The notes under the pieces are model-generated. The model searched no databases. It saw nothing but the letters and a program-made list of their open reading frames with translations, and had not been told where the DNA came from. Shown piece after piece: positions 1 to 9,379 of a stretch of DNA of 64,000 nt; the first letter of the stretch is position 1, and every line of letters begins with the position of its first letter. The DNA lies in NCBI RefSeq assembly GCF_004794465.1, contig NZ_SSDJ01000141.1, positions 27,200 to 91,199 on the forward strand, in the 5' to 3' direction. Origin of the DNA: Microbacterium sp. K24 (GTDB lineage: Bacteria; Actinomycetota; Actinomycetes; Actinomycetales; Microbacteriaceae). The position numbers and the translations under genes are program-made.

Positions 1-1074
1 CGTCGCGAGGTACACCGTCGCCTCGGCCAGGGGGATCCGTCCTTCCGGCATTCCGATGAAGGCGACGGCGTCGGCTGCCGCGACCGCGATGACGAGTCCC
101 TGAGGATCGGCGAGCCCGACATCCTCGGATGCCGAGATCACGAGCCGCCGGGCGATGAAGCGCGGGTCCTCCCCCGCCTCGATCATGCGGGCGAGGTAGT
201 GCAGCGCGGCGTCGGGGTCGGACCCTCGGATCGACTTGATGAACGCGCTGATCACGTCGTAGTGCTCGTCACCCTGGCGGTCGTAGCGCAGCAGAGCCTT
301 GTCGACCGCCTGCGAGACGTCGTCGGCGGACACCGAGGGCACGGAGCTCGAGTCGGAGCCCTTCTTCTTGCCCTTGGCGGTCTTCGCGTCCGAGGAGTGC
401 GAGAGGGCGACGGCCGCGGCCGCTTCGAGACCGGTGAGGGCACGGCGCGCATCGCCGGAGGCGAGCCGGACGAGAGCCGAGCGCGCCTCATCGCTCAGCG
501 CGACCGCGCCGTTGAGTCCGCGAGCATCGTCCACCGCACGATCGACGAGCAGCGCGATGTCGTCGTCGGTGAGCGGCTGGAGCGTGAGCAGGAGCGAACG
601 CGACAGCAGCGGAGAGATCACCGAGAAGGACGGGTTCTCGGTCGTCGCCGCGATCAGGATCACCCACCCGTTCTCGACGCCGGGCAGCAGTGCATCCTGC
701 TGCGCCTTCGTGAAGCGGTGGATCTCGTCGAGGAAGAGGATCGTGGTCTGGCCGTACAGGTCGCGCTGGGTGATCGCCTCCTGCATCACCTCGCGCACAT
801 CCTTCACGCCGGCGGTGACCGCCGAGAGTTCGACGAAGCGGCGCCCGGAGGAGCGGGCGATGGCCTGCGCGAGGGTCGTCTTGCCGGTGCCCGGCGGGCC
901 CCAGAGGATGATCGAGACCGCCCCCGGTGACGTCGCCTCCGGGTCTGCCAGCGCGACGATCGGGGAACCTGCTCGCAGGAGGTGACGCTGCCCGGCGACC
1001 TCGGCGAGCGAGACCGGGCGCATGCGCACAGCGAGAGGCGTCTGCCCGGAGAGCAGCGCGGCAGGGGACGTCAT
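1..1074 (-). CDS. rarA: Replication-associated recombination protein A (RarA/MgsA), partial at 3' end
   Basis: AAA+ clamp-loader-like ATPase of the RarA/MgsA/WRNIP1 family, which acts at stalled replication forks. The reverse strand is open from an ATG at 1074 to the window edge, giving 358 codons of a protein usually near 440-460 residues, so the C-terminus lies outside the window. Visible are a Walker [10 protein letters not shown] near residue 60, a Walker [10 protein letters not shown] about 50 residues later, and the sensor region AATTENPSF typical of the family. A low-complexity stretch rich in Lys and Ser ([16 protein letters not shown]) interrupts the helical domain; such linkers vary among actinobacterial homologues. 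The family call is firm; the fork-repair role is family knowledge. Confidence 0.93.
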   Translation of the reverse strand, partial: MTSPAALLSGQTPLAVRMRPVSLAEVAGQRHLLRAGSPIVALADPEATSPGAVSIILWGPPGTGKTTLAQAIARSSGRRFVELSAVTAGVKDVREVMQEAITQRDLYGQTTILFLDEIHRFTKAQQDALLPGVENGWVILIAATTENPSFSVISPLLSRSLLLTLQPLTDDDIALLVDRAVDDARGLNGAVALSDEARSALVRLASGDARRALTGLEAAAAVALSHSSDAKTAKGKKKGSDSSSVPSVSADDVSQAVDKALLRYDRQGDEHYDVISAFIKSIRGSDPDAALHYLARMIEAGEDPRFIARRLVISASEDVGLADPQGLVIAVAAADAVAFIGMPEGRIPLAEATVYLAT

Positions 1075-1187
1075 CCCTCCAGGCTACTGGCGGGTCACGA
1101 CACCGGGGTGACGCCCGGCGCATGCCGCCGCCGACGGTAGGCTCTGAGGCGACGTCGCGCACAGACGCACGGATGGGAGATCGGGGC

Positions 1188-1490
1188 ATGGCCGCACGCG
1201 GTTCGAGGAGCACCAGGCAGGAACGCGCTCAGGCCGAGCGCCGCACCCGGTTGCACACCGCGCGCACGATCTGGCATGAGGGGCAGATCCGCCGTCGCAG
1301 ACGCGACAACGTCATCGCCGGAGTCGTCGGCGCCGTCATCGTGATCGCCGCCATCGGCAGTCAGGTCGTGCATGCCCAGGTGACCGCACCGGAGCCCACG
1401 CCGACGCCCACCGTCGAGCCCTCGATCTCGCCCTCCGAGGCGCCGTCAGAGACGCCGGTGCCGATCCCGTCGGACACCCCGGCGCAGTAG
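1188..1490 (+). CDS. Small single-pass membrane protein with acidic Pro/Thr/Ser-rich tail
   Basis: Unrecognised 100-residue protein. The N-terminal 42 residues are strongly basic (RRRRRD just before the membrane), followed by one hydrophobic helix at about residues 43-64 and a C-terminal tail of Pro, Thr, Ser and Glu repeats (PEPTPTPTVEPS). This suggests a type II membrane protein with an extracellular disordered tail, by inference. The ATG at 1188 is preferred over in-frame upstream codons because a GGGAGAT Shine-Dalgarno-like stretch lies about 9 nt upstream and upstream extension would run into the divergent rarA start. It is transcribed away from rarA. No function assigned. Confidence 0.7.
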   Translation: MAARGSRSTRQERAQAERRTRLHTARTIWHEGQIRRRRRDNVIAGVVGAVIVIAAIGSQVVHAQVTAPEPTPTPTVEPSISPSEAPSETPVPIPSDTPAQ

Positions 1491-1531
1491 TCGGGCCACC
1501 GCCGCGCCGAAGGGCGGTCGACGCGGCGTCG

Positions 1532-2347
1532 TCACATCGCGCTCTCCGCGTACTGCGTCGAGGCCGGCAGCAGCAGCCCCGCGCGGGCGACGTCGCCGAT
1601 CACGATGACCGCCGGGTTCGTCACGTGCGCCGCGGCTGCCTCATCGAGCACCGCGCCGAGTGTGCTGCGCAGCGTGCGCTGGCGCGGAGTGTGCCCGTTC
1701 TCGACGATCGCGACCGGCCGGTCGTCCGGGATGCCGTGGCCCCGGGCCGCATCGACCAGACGCGGCAGAGCGGCGACTCCCATCAGCACGACGGTGGTGA
1801 CCGACGGGTCGGCGAGCGACGCGAGGGTGCTTCCGGTGAACGGGCCCTGACCGTTGACGACGTGCAGCGCCGATGCCACGCCGCGATGCGTCACGGGAAT
1901 CCCCGCCGCCTGCGGCACCGAGATCGCGCTGGTCACACCGGGCGTCACCGAGACGGGGATGCCCGCCGCCTCGCAGGCGAACACCTCCTCTCCGCCGCGG
2001 CCGAGGAGGAACGGATCACCGCCCTTCAGACGGACGACGCGCATCCCGGCGCGCGCGTGGGCGACGAGCAGCGCGTTGATCTGCGCCTGCGGGATCGGAT
2101 CGCGCCCCGGCCCCTTGCCCACGTCGATGATCAGCACGTCGGAGTCCAGACGCGTGCGCACCTCGTCCGCCGGTCCCAGTCGATCGGCGACGACGACATC
2201 CGCCTCGGCCAGCAGACGGTGCGCGCGCAGCGTCATCAGATCCGCCGGCCCCGGACCGCCCCCGACGACATCGACGCGCCCCACACGCGTCGGATTCGCT
2301 CTCCTGCGGGATCCGGTGGCCGCCCGGCGCCGGAACGAGAGCCTCAC
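1532..2347 (-). CDS. cobA: Uroporphyrinogen-III C-methyltransferase (SUMT)
   Basis: SAM-dependent methylase that adds two methyl groups to uroporphyrinogen III to give precorrin-2, the branch point to siroheme and cobalamin. The 271-residue protein shows the tetrapyrrole methylase glycine-rich start VGGGPGPADLMTL, the VVRLKGGDPFLLGRGGEE motif and the EAAGIPVSVTPGVTSA motif, all diagnostic of SUMT. It is a stand-alone methylase domain, lacking the CysG dehydrogenase/ferrochelatase half. Its start overlaps the end of the upstream FAD reductase by 4 nt (2344-2347), so the two are translationally coupled. That pairing points to siroheme supply for nitrite or sulfite reduction. Confidence 0.93.
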   Translation of the reverse strand: MRLSFRRRAATGSRRRANPTRVGRVDVVGGGPGPADLMTLRAHRLLAEADVVVADRLGPADEVRTRLDSDVLIIDVGKGPGRDPIPQAQINALLVAHARAGMRVVRLKGGDPFLLGRGGEEVFACEAAGIPVSVTPGVTSAISVPQAAGIPVTHRGVASALHVVNGQGPFTGSTLASLADPSVTTVVLMGVAALPRLVDAARGHGIPDDRPVAIVENGHTPRQRTLRSTLGAVLDEAAAAHVTNPAVIVIGDVARAGLLLPASTQYAESAM

Positions 2348-3894
2348 GCGCGCTCCTGGAGGGAGTAGTGCTCGGCCGCCGCGGGGCGGTGGGATGTCGC
2401 GGTCGGCGCCGGCGCGGGCGCCGTGTCACGCCGTTCCAGCCCCGCGTCGATCAGACGCTGCCGGATCCGCGGCAACTGCTCGAGACGGGCGCCGCGCAGA
2501 TCGATCCGGTGTCCGTCCGCGATGCTCGGATGCAGTCCGAAGTCCTTCGCGATCTGTCCGATGGCGATGAGAGCATCCGGTGTCACATGTCCTCCTGGCA
2601 CACTCGGGATCACCGAATAGGTGCCGTCTTTCTGCAGCGTCTCCACGACGTGGTCGCCGGGCGCCCGCAGATAGGCGGAGGGATCGGCGCCGAGCTTCGC
2701 TCCGACCAGCGGCCGCAGCGCGCCGTACTCGCTCGCATCGCCGACGAGGATGGCGCCGAGCAGGGTCTGCGCGTCGTCGGAGAGCACGAGCTTCCGGTAG
2801 ACCCCGGCATCCGGATCGGCGTGGACGATGTCGAAGGCCCCCGGAGTGCGACCGAGTGCGTCCCCGAAGCTCGCCACGTCGACGCCGGGCAGCCTCAGCG
2901 CGGCCGATTCATCGTATCCGGGGAAGATCGCCTCGCCGCCGAGCAGCCGGGTCGCGGCGACCTCGGCCATCGCGTACCCGGGTGCCACCGATCCCACGCA
3001 GCCGCCGTCGAAGCTCGCGACCTCGCCGATCGCGAGGATACGGGGATCGGAGGTCGAGCACCCCTCGTCGATCAGCACGCCGCCCCGCGCGTGCACGTCC
3101 AGTCCCGCATTCCGTGCCAGTTCGTCGCGCGGACGGACCCCCACCGTGAACACCACCACATCGGCACGCAGGAACGAGCCGTCCTGGAACTCCACCGCTG
3201 TGACGGCGCCCGACTCATCGGGATCGATCGTGACCGTGCGCGCATGCGTGCGCACGGTGAGGCCCCGTGCCTCGGCCAGACTCTTCAGCATGCCGCCGCC
3301 GGCCGCATCGAGCTGCGCGGGCATCAGCCGGTCCGAGCACTCGACCACCGTGGTGTCGACGTCCATCCCCTGGAGCGCACCGGCGAGCTCGAGCCCGAGC
3401 AGCCCGCCACCGATCACCGCACCCCGCAGCGGGCGCCCCAGCATGCGGGTGCGCCGCGCGACGAAACCCTGCAGCTCCTCGGCGTCGTCGAGAGTCCGGT
3501 AGACGAAGCATCCGGGGAGGTCCGCGCCCTCGACCGCGACTCTCGGAGCGTACGACCCTGTCGCGAGGACCAAGGTGTCGTAGTCGTAGCGCCGTCGTGA
3601 CCGGGTACGCACCGTACGCCGGGACCGATCGATGCGCAGCACCCGGTCGTCCGAGATCAGCCGCACGCGAGCGTCGGCGAAGACCGAGCGATCGAGCTCG
3701 AGCTCCTCGGGTCCCGCACCGGAGAAGAACCTCGTCAGCCCCGCGCGATCGTAGGGAGCACGGCCTTCGTCTCCGATCACGGTCACGCGGACGTCCGCCT
3801 CGGCACGGCTGAGCAGGCTCTCCACGAAACGATGGGCCACCATCCCCGCTCCGACGACGATGATCTCGTGCGGCGTGGATGCGGTGTCGTTCAT
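2344..3894 (-). CDS. NirB-like FAD/NAD(P)H reductase half lacking the siroheme catalytic domain
   Basis: 516-residue pyridine-nucleotide disulfide-type reductase resembling the N-terminal half of assimilatory nitrite reductase NirB. Visible are the FAD Rossmann motif VVGAGMVAHRFVESL near residue 13, the NAD motif GGGLLGLELAGAL near residue 162, and the FAD-binding TSDPRILAIGEVA region. After the reductase fold comes a segment matching the nitrite/sulfite reductase ferredoxin-like half domain (GTYSVIPSVPGGHVTPDAL to LPRIRQRLIDAG). The protein then ends in a low-complexity tail. The four-cysteine [2Fe-2S] BFD domain and the siroheme/4Fe-4S domain of full NirB (about 850 residues) are absent; no cysteine follows the reductase part. 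It may transfer electrons to a partner elsewhere or be a reduced form of NirB. Confidence 0.82.
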   Translation of the reverse strand: MNDTASTPHEIIVVGAGMVAHRFVESLLSRAEADVRVTVIGDEGRAPYDRAGLTRFFSGAGPEELELDRSVFADARVRLISDDRVLRIDRSRRTVRTRSRRRYDYDTLVLATGSYAPRVAVEGADLPGCFVYRTLDDAEELQGFVARRTRMLGRPLRGAVIGGGLLGLELAGALQGMDVDTTVVECSDRLMPAQLDAAGGGMLKSLAEARGLTVRTHARTVTIDPDESGAVTAVEFQDGSFLRADVVVFTVGVRPRDELARNAGLDVHARGGVLIDEGCSTSDPRILAIGEVASFDGGCVGSVAPGYAMAEVAATRLLGGEAIFPGYDESAALRLPGVDVASFGDALGRTPGAFDIVHADPDAGVYRKLVLSDDAQTLLGAILVGDASEYGALRPLVGAKLGADPSAYLRAPGDHVVETLQKDGTYSVIPSVPGGHVTPDALIAIGQIAKDFGLHPSIADGHRIDLRGARLEQLPRIRQRLIDAGLERRDTAPAPAPTATSHRPAAAEHYSLQERA

Positions 3895-4113
3895 GGGGCT
3901 CCTGTCGACGCGGGGGACTGTCGCTCTCGTGACGATAGGAGCGCCGTGTTTCCCGGAGAGGACGCTGGATGTTTCGCCCGTCGAACGTTCTCCTCACAGA
4001 TCGGTAACGGTCCGGGGTGAAATCCCGCGGCCTCACCCCGAACCCGCGGGCGTACTAGGCTGAGCCTCGTCCTTTCCGCCTCCCGCGGGCCCTACCGCGC
4101 AAGGAGAATCACC
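3895..4113. promoter_or_regulatory. Divergent intergenic region between NirB-like and DUF349 genes
   Basis: This 219-bp gap separates two divergent genes and must hold both promoters. A clear ribosome binding site AAGGAG lies at about 4099-4104, upstream of the GTG start at 4114. A short TCGAACGTTC palindrome sits near 3978, but it lacks the 4-nt spacer of a LexA box. No convincing terminator or riboswitch was seen. Confidence 0.4.
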
Positions 4114-5466
4114 GTGTCTGCCAACGAGCCGTCGAAGCCGACTCCTCCCATTCCCGCACCCCCGGCCAAGCCGATGCCGCGAAAGGTGCCGGCCCCCGCT
4201 GCCGCCGTTCCGGTCGCGCCGGTTCCGGCGTCCTCGACGTCGTCCGCCGAGTGGGGTCGTGTATCCGAAGACGGCACCGTCGAAGTGCGCGAGGGCGACA
4301 CCTGGCGCGTGGTCGGCCAGTACCCGGACGGCACCCCCGACGAGGCACTCGCCTACTTCGTGCGCAAGTTCGACGACATCGCCTTCAAGGTGCACGCACT
4401 CGAGCAGCGCCATCAGGCCGGCGGCGCCGCTGCCGGCGACCTCGCGAAGCAGGCGGGCCACCTGATCGACGAGGCGACGGATGCCGCCGCCGTCGGCGAT
4501 CTCGCGGGACTCCGCGACCGCCTGAACGCGCTCACGGCTTCGCTGTCCGAGGCGACCGAGCAGGAGGCCCAGCAGGCCAAGGAGCTCGTCGACAAGGCGA
4601 TCGCCGAGCGGACGCTCCTCGTCGAGCGCGCCGAGGCCATCGCCGCTCGCGACCTCAGCAAGGTGCAGTGGAAGCAGGTCACCGCAGAACTGGGTGAGCT
4701 GTTCGACGCCTGGCAGGCCCAGCAGCAGAACGGTCCGCGCCTCTCGAAGGGCCTCTCGCAGCAGCTCTGGAAGCGATTCCGGGATGCTCGCGCGGTCGTC
4801 GACAAGCAGCGTCGCGCGTTCTATTCCGAGCTCGACGACACACACAAGGTCGCCCGCGACGCGAAGTCCCGTCTGGTGGAGCGTGCGGAGGCCCTCGCGC
4901 CCCGCGGCACCGACGGCATCCCCGCATACCGCAATCTGCTCGACGAGTGGAAGGCCGCCGGTCGCGCCGGGCGCAAGGTCGACGACGCTCTCTGGGCCCG
5001 GTTCAAGGCTGCGGGAGACGCGCTGTACGCCGCCCGCGCCGAGCAGGCCGCCGCCGAGGAGGCCGAGTCCGGTCCCAAGATCGAGGCGCGCGAAGCGCTG
5101 CTCGAAGAGGCCAAGGCCGTGGCGGACGAGTCGAACATCAAGCGCGCCCGGGCCCTGCTCACGCGCATCCAGCAGCAGTGGGATGAGCTCGGCCGCGTGT
5201 TCCCCCGCGAGAAGGAACGTGCTCTCGACGATCGGCTCCGCGTGATCGAGAGCGCGCTGAAGGCCCGCGAGGAAGTCGACTGGAAGAAGAACAACCCCGA
5301 GACGAAGGCTCGCGCCAACGACATGAGCTCGCAGCTGGTCGAGGCCATCGAGAAGCTCGAGGCGGAGTTGGCGGCGGCCGAGAAGGCCGGCGACAAGAAG
5401 GCCGCGAAGACCGCGGCCGATGCCCTCGAGGCACGCCGCACCTGGCTCAGCGCGCTCGGCGGCTGA
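4114..5466 (+). CDS. DUF349 repeat protein
   Basis: 450-residue cytoplasmic protein with a proline/alanine-rich N-terminus (residues 1-45), a short conserved WGRVSEDGTVEVREGD segment, and at least three DUF349 helical repeats. The repeats sit at about residues 185-250 (WKQVTAELGELFDAW), 265-310 (YRNLLDEWKAAGRAGRKVDD) and 345-395 (ARALLTRIQQQWDELGRV). DUF349 proteins are predicted coiled-coil or helical-bundle proteins of unknown biochemical role, widespread in Actinobacteria. Start is GTG with an AAGGAG site 9 nt upstream. The very long reverse-strand reading frame over this gene is a high-GC shadow. Confidence 0.9.
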   Translation: MSANEPSKPTPPIPAPPAKPMPRKVPAPAAAVPVAPVPASSTSSAEWGRVSEDGTVEVREGDTWRVVGQYPDGTPDEALAYFVRKFDDIAFKVHALEQRHQAGGAAAGDLAKQAGHLIDEATDAAAVGDLAGLRDRLNALTASLSEATEQEAQQAKELVDKAIAERTLLVERAEAIAARDLSKVQWKQVTAELGELFDAWQAQQQNGPRLSKGLSQQLWKRFRDARAVVDKQRRAFYSELDDTHKVARDAKSRLVERAEALAPRGTDGIPAYRNLLDEWKAAGRAGRKVDDALWARFKAAGDALYAARAEQAAAEEAESGPKIEAREALLEEAKAVADESNIKRARALLTRIQQQWDELGRVFPREKERALDDRLRVIESALKAREEVDWKKNNPETKARANDMSSQLVEAIEKLEAELAAAEKAGDKKAAKTAADALEARRTWLSALGG

Positions 5467-5530
5467 TCCGGTTCTCCACAGGTCGCCCGCGATCACTCGC
5501 ACGCGGGGTGCACTGCGCCACACTGGCCGG

Positions 5531-6082
5531 ATGCACCCCGCGTTCCTGTATCTGCCCGGGATCCGACTGAGTCCGGCCGAGCTGAGCGCCGCGCGCATCG
5601 ACGGCCACGTCGTCGACCTCGGCGAGGCCTACGTGCCCGCCGATCTCGTGGAGTCCGCGGATGTCCGCGCCAGCACGCTGGCCCCGCTCGTGCGCCCGGG
5701 AACCGCAGCCTCGGGACCGACGGCGGCCTGGATCCACGGCGCCGGCGACACTCCCCCGTCGGTCCATCATGTGAAGCGCTCGGTGGACCGACGGCTGCGG
5801 CCGCAGACGAGCGGTCGCCTGGTCTTCCACGACACTCTGCTCGCCGCGTCCGACCAGCAGATGATCGGCGGCATCGCGGTGTCGACGCCGGTGCGCACCC
5901 TGCTCGACCTCGCGACGACCCTGCACCGCGACCCGCGAGTGCGGCCGTGGATGGATCATCTGGCCCGTGTGCAGCCCGGGCTCGCAGCGGAGGCCGCCGT
6001 CGCGATGCGGATACTCACACGCGTGCCGGGGAGTCGCGCGGGACTGGCCGCGCTCGAACGACTGGCCGTCAGGACGACGTGA
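5531..6082 (+). CDS. Hypothetical protein, AbiEi/DUF559-neighbour type
   Basis: 183-residue protein reminiscent of actinobacterial proteins annotated as AbiEi antitoxin-like or transcriptional regulator-like. Recognisable are the central core TAAWIHGAGDTPPSVHHV followed by a beta-rich LVFHDTLL region and the segment GIAVSTPVRTLLDLAT, which is typical of that group. No adjacent AbiEii nucleotidyltransferase toxin is present, so it is not a type IV toxin-antitoxin pair here. The ATG at 5531 is chosen because upstream codons overlap a region without coding character. Its 3' end overlaps the convergent rel gene by 14 nt. The similarity is recalled, not computed. Confidence 0.65.
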   Translation: MHPAFLYLPGIRLSPAELSAARIDGHVVDLGEAYVPADLVESADVRASTLAPLVRPGTAASGPTAAWIHGAGDTPPSVHHVKRSVDRRLRPQTSGRLVFHDTLLAASDQQMIGGIAVSTPVRTLLDLATTLHRDPRVRPWMDHLARVQPGLAAEAAVAMRILTRVPGSRAGLAALERLAVRTT

Positions 6083-8321
6083 CGCGATAGACGTCGTAGA
6101 CGGCGTCGATGCGGCGCACCGCGTTCAGCACGCGATCCAGATGCACGGCGTCGCCCATCTCGAACACGAAGCGGCTGAGAGCCAGACGCTCGTCGTTCGT
6201 CGTCACCGTCGCCGACAGGATGTTGACGTGATGCTCGCTGAGGACACGCGTCACGTCCGAGAGCAGGCCGGAGCGGTCCAGCGCCTCGACCTGGATCTGC
6301 ACGCGGAAGACGCTCTTCGTGGTCGGCGCCCACGACACGTCGACGAAGCGATCCTGCTCGGCGCTCAGCGCCTTGACGTTGACGCAGTCCGCGCGGTGCA
6401 CGGACACGCCGCTGCCGCGGGTCACGAAGCCGACGATCGGGTCGCCGGGTACGGGCGTGCAGCACTTGGCGAGCTTGACGAGGATGTCGGCGGCACCGCG
6501 GACCAGCACCCCGGAGTCGCCCGATCGCGGTTCGCGTGTGGGAACGCTTCCGGGGAGGTCGATGGTCCCGGTCGCGGGATCGCTCGCGGCGACGAGCGCG
6601 GTGACCTTCTCGAGCACCGACTGCGTCGAGACGTGCCCCTCGCCGACGGCGGCGTACAGCGCCGAGACGTCCTCATAGTGCAGCTGATGCGCGACCTCGG
6701 CGAACGAGTCCTGGTTCATCAGCTTCTGCAGGGGCAGGTTCTGGCGGCGCATCGCACGGGCGATGGCTTCCTTGCCCTGCTCGATCGCCTCTTCGCGGCG
6801 TTCCTTCGTGAACCAGCCCCGGATCTTGTTGCGCGCGCGCGTGCTGGCGACGAACCCGAGCCAGTCCTGGCTGGGACCGGCATCCGGGTTCTTCGAGGTG
6901 AACACCTCGACGACGTCGCCGCTCTTCAGCTCGGACTCGAGGGGCACCAGTCGGCCGTTGACCTTGGCACCCATGGTGCGGTGGCCGATCTCGGTGTGCA
7001 CGGCGTAGGCGAAGTCCACCGGGGTCGCGCCGGCGGGCAGGCCGATCACGCGGCCCTTCGGGGTGAAGACGTAGACCTCTTTCGCGCCGATCTCGAAGCG
7101 CAGCGAGTCGAGGAACTCCCCCGGGTCGGCCGTCTCGGCCTGCCAATCGGAGATGTGCGCGAGCCACGCCATGTCGGTGTCGGAGGCGCGGACCTCGGTC
7201 TTGCCGCCGCCGTTCATCCGCTCCTTGTACATCCAGTGCGCGGCAACGCCGTACTCCGCCTGCTGATGCATCTCGTGCGTGCGGATCTGGATCTCGACCG
7301 TGCGGCCGGCGGGGCCGATCACCGTCGTGTGCAGCGACTGATAGAGGTTGAACTTGGGGGTCGCGATGTAGTCCTTGAAGCGGCCGGGCAGCGGAGTCCA
7401 CCGGGCGTGGATCGCGCCGAGCACCGCGTAGCAATCGCGCACCGAGGCGACCAGCACGCGGATGCCGATCAGGTCGTAGATGTCGTCGAACTCGCGGCCT
7501 CGGATGACCATCTTCTGGTACACCGAGTACAGCTGCTTCGGGCGGCCGACGACCTTTCCACGGATGCGGAGATCACGCAGGTCCTCGTCGATCTCCTCGA
7601 CGACCTGCGCCAGGTACTTCTCGCGCTGCGGTGTGCGCTGCGCGATGAGGCTGTGGATCTCGTTGTAGATCTTCGGGTGCAGCACCGCGAAGGAGAGGTC
7701 TTCGAGCTCGGACTTGATCGCCTGGATGCCGAGTCGATTCGCCAGCGGGGCGTAGATCTCGAGCGTCTCCTTGGCCTTCTTCGCCGCCTTCTCGGGCGGG
7801 ACGAAGCCCCAGGTGCGTGCGTTGTGCAGACGGTCGGCGAGCTTGATCAGCAGCACCCGGATGTCTTTCGACATCGCGACGATCATCTTGCGGACCGTCT
7901 CGGCCTGCGCGCTCTCGCCGTACTTGACCTTGTCGAGCTTCGTGACGCCGTCGACCAGCATGGCGACCTCGTCGCCGAACTCCGCCGTGAGGTCGGTCAG
8001 CGCATAGCCGGTGTCCTCGACCGTGTCGTGCAGCAGGGCTGCGGCGATCGCGCGCGGACCCAGTCCCAGCTCGGCGAGGATCTGCGCGACCGCGAGCGGA
8101 TGCGTGATGTACGGCTCGCCGCTCTGCCGCTTCTGCCCCTCGTGCTTCTCCTTGGCGACCGCGTATGCGCGCTCGATGACCGGGAAGTCGCCGCGCGGGT
8201 GATTCGCGCGGACGGTGCGGATCAGGTTGTCGAGATCGTTGATCCTGGACGCGCGGGAGAAGATGCGGGGCACCAGTCGTCGCAGACTGGAACCCTGCGA
8301 CGCCGTCTGCGGCTCCGCCAT
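6069..8321 (-). CDS. rel: Bifunctional (p)ppGpp synthetase/hydrolase Rel
   Basis: 750-residue RelA/SpoT homologue governing the stringent response. In order: an HD hydrolase domain with HDTVEDTGY near residue 85, the synthetase domain with GRFKDYIATPKFNLYQSLHTTV around residues 295-325 and the EIQIRTHEMHQQAEYG motif, a TGS domain (VYVFTPKGRVIGLPAGATPVDFAY) near 415-470, a zinc-finger/CC region (LAKCCTPVPGDPIVGF), and a C-terminal ACT/RRM domain (VQIEALDRSGLLSDVTRVL type). Both hydrolase and synthetase motifs are intact, so it should be bifunctional. It is the last gene of the yajC-secD-secF-rel run, 68 nt after secF. A strong GGGAGGTGAG site precedes the ATG. Confidence 0.97.
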   Translation of the reverse strand: MAEPQTASQGSSLRRLVPRIFSRASRINDLDNLIRTVRANHPRGDFPVIERAYAVAKEKHEGQKRQSGEPYITHPLAVAQILAELGLGPRAIAAALLHDTVEDTGYALTDLTAEFGDEVAMLVDGVTKLDKVKYGESAQAETVRKMIVAMSKDIRVLLIKLADRLHNARTWGFVPPEKAAKKAKETLEIYAPLANRLGIQAIKSELEDLSFAVLHPKIYNEIHSLIAQRTPQREKYLAQVVEEIDEDLRDLRIRGKVVGRPKQLYSVYQKMVIRGREFDDIYDLIGIRVLVASVRDCYAVLGAIHARWTPLPGRFKDYIATPKFNLYQSLHTTVIGPAGRTVEIQIRTHEMHQQAEYGVAAHWMYKERMNGGGKTEVRASDTDMAWLAHISDWQAETADPGEFLDSLRFEIGAKEVYVFTPKGRVIGLPAGATPVDFAYAVHTEIGHRTMGAKVNGRLVPLESELKSGDVVEVFTSKNPDAGPSQDWLGFVASTRARNKIRGWFTKERREEAIEQGKEAIARAMRRQNLPLQKLMNQDSFAEVAHQLHYEDVSALYAAVGEGHVSTQSVLEKVTALVAASDPATGTIDLPGSVPTREPRSGDSGVLVRGAADILVKLAKCCTPVPGDPIVGFVTRGSGVSVHRADCVNVKALSAEQDRFVDVSWAPTTKSVFRVQIQVEALDRSGLLSDVTRVLSEHHVNILSATVTTNDERLALSRFVFEMGDAVHLDRVLNAVRRIDAVYDVYRVTSS

Positions 8322-8389
8322 CCACTCACCTCCCGAATCTTCTCATCTTACGCGTGTTGTGCGGGACGAGCTCCCGCCGAGAGGGACGA

Positions 8390-9379
8390 TCAGGCGTTGA
8401 CGGCCGCCTTGCTGCGAGCCTCGCGGATGCGCGCGTCGCGCTCCTTGATCTGCGGCTCGTTCTCGCGGAACAGCGAGTACAGCGGGGCGGCGACGAACAG
8501 CGTCGAGTACGTCGCGACGAGGATGCCGACGAAGATCGACAGCGAGATGTCGGTGAGCGACTCGGCGCCCAGCCAGAAGGCGCCGATGAAGAGCACCGCG
8601 CCGACGGGCAGGGCCGCGACGACAGAGGTGTTGATCGATCGCACGAGCGTCTGGTTGACCGCGAGGTTGACCGATTCGCCGAACAGCCGCGCGGACTTCT
8701 CCCCGTCCTCTGTCGTGTTCTCGCGGATCTTGTCGAACACGACCGTCGTGTCGTACAAGGAGTACGCGAGGATCGTCAGGAACCCGATCACCGCCGCCGG
8801 CGAGATCTCGAAGCCGGCCAGCGCGTAGACGCCGACCGTGATCACGAGCACGTCGAGCAGACCGAGGATCGCCGCCGCCGACATCTTCCAGGTGCGGAAG
8901 TAGATCGCGAGGATGAGGAAGGTCAGTGCCAGGAAGATCGCAAGACCCCACAGGGACTGCCGCGTGACGTTCTCGCCCCACGCCGGGCCGATGAACGACG
9001 ACGTGACGCTCTCCGCGTCGACCTTGTAGGCATCGGCCAGGGCGGCAGCGACCTGCTGCGTCTCGTCGGCGCTCATCTGGTCGGTCTGCACGCGGATGTC
9101 GCGGTCGCTCACGACGACCACCTTGGTGGCAGCGCCCGGGACCACGGACTGCACGGCCTCGGTGGCGGTGTCCTGGTCGCGGCTGTCGGGCGCCTGCACC
9201 GTGAACTGCGATCCGCCGGTGAACTCGATCGAGAACTGCACCGGGCGGAACAGCGGCACGAGCGCGGAGCCGACGACGAGCGCGATGGCGATGATGAACC
9301 ACAGACGGCGCCTGCCGACGAACGGGAATGAGGTCTTCCCCGAGTACAGGTTGTTGCCGAACTCATTCATGGAAGGCAT
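8390..9379 (-). CDS. secF: Protein translocase subunit SecF
   Basis: 329-residue membrane subunit of SecDF, which uses proton motive force to help SecYEG export. It shows an N-terminal TM (FIIAIALVVGSALVPL), the family-conserved FTGGSQFTV start of the periplasmic P1-like domain, and a five-TM C-terminal bundle with AVIGFLTILAYSLYDTTVVFDKIREN, the hallmark motif. The start ATG at 9379 overlaps the last base of the secD stop codon (TGATG), indicating coupled translation; an ATG three codons later is also possible. The longer upstream open frame is noncoding shadow over secD. Confidence 0.95.
   Translation of the reverse strand: MPSMNEFGNNLYSGKTSFPFVGRRRLWFIIAIALVVGSALVPLFRPVQFSIEFTGGSQFTVQAPDSRDQDTATEAVQSVVPGAATKVVVVSDRDIRVQTDQMSADETQQVAAALADAYKVDAESVTSSFIGPAWGENVTRQSLWGLAIFLALTFLILAIYFRTWKMSAAAILGLLDVLVITVGVYALAGFEISPAAVIGFLTILAYSLYDTTVVFDKIRENTTEDGEKSARLFGESVNLAVNQTLVRSINTSVVAALPVGAVLFIGAFWLGAESLTDISLSIFVGILVATYSTLFVAAPLYSLFRENEPQIKERDARIREARSKAAVNA

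Noticed and set aside
3976..3990. SOS-box-like TCGAACGTTC near the divergent NirB-like promoter
   Set aside because: The half-sites abut without the 4-nt spacer needed for LexA.
4033..5598. Long reverse-strand reading frame over the DUF349 gene
   Set aside because: It is antisense to a clear gene, Leu/Gly/Arg-rich and without any motif; a high-GC shadow.
5967..8828. Very long forward frame antisense to rel and secF
   Set aside because: It is His/Arg/Val-rich with no domain and spans two firm genes on the other strand.
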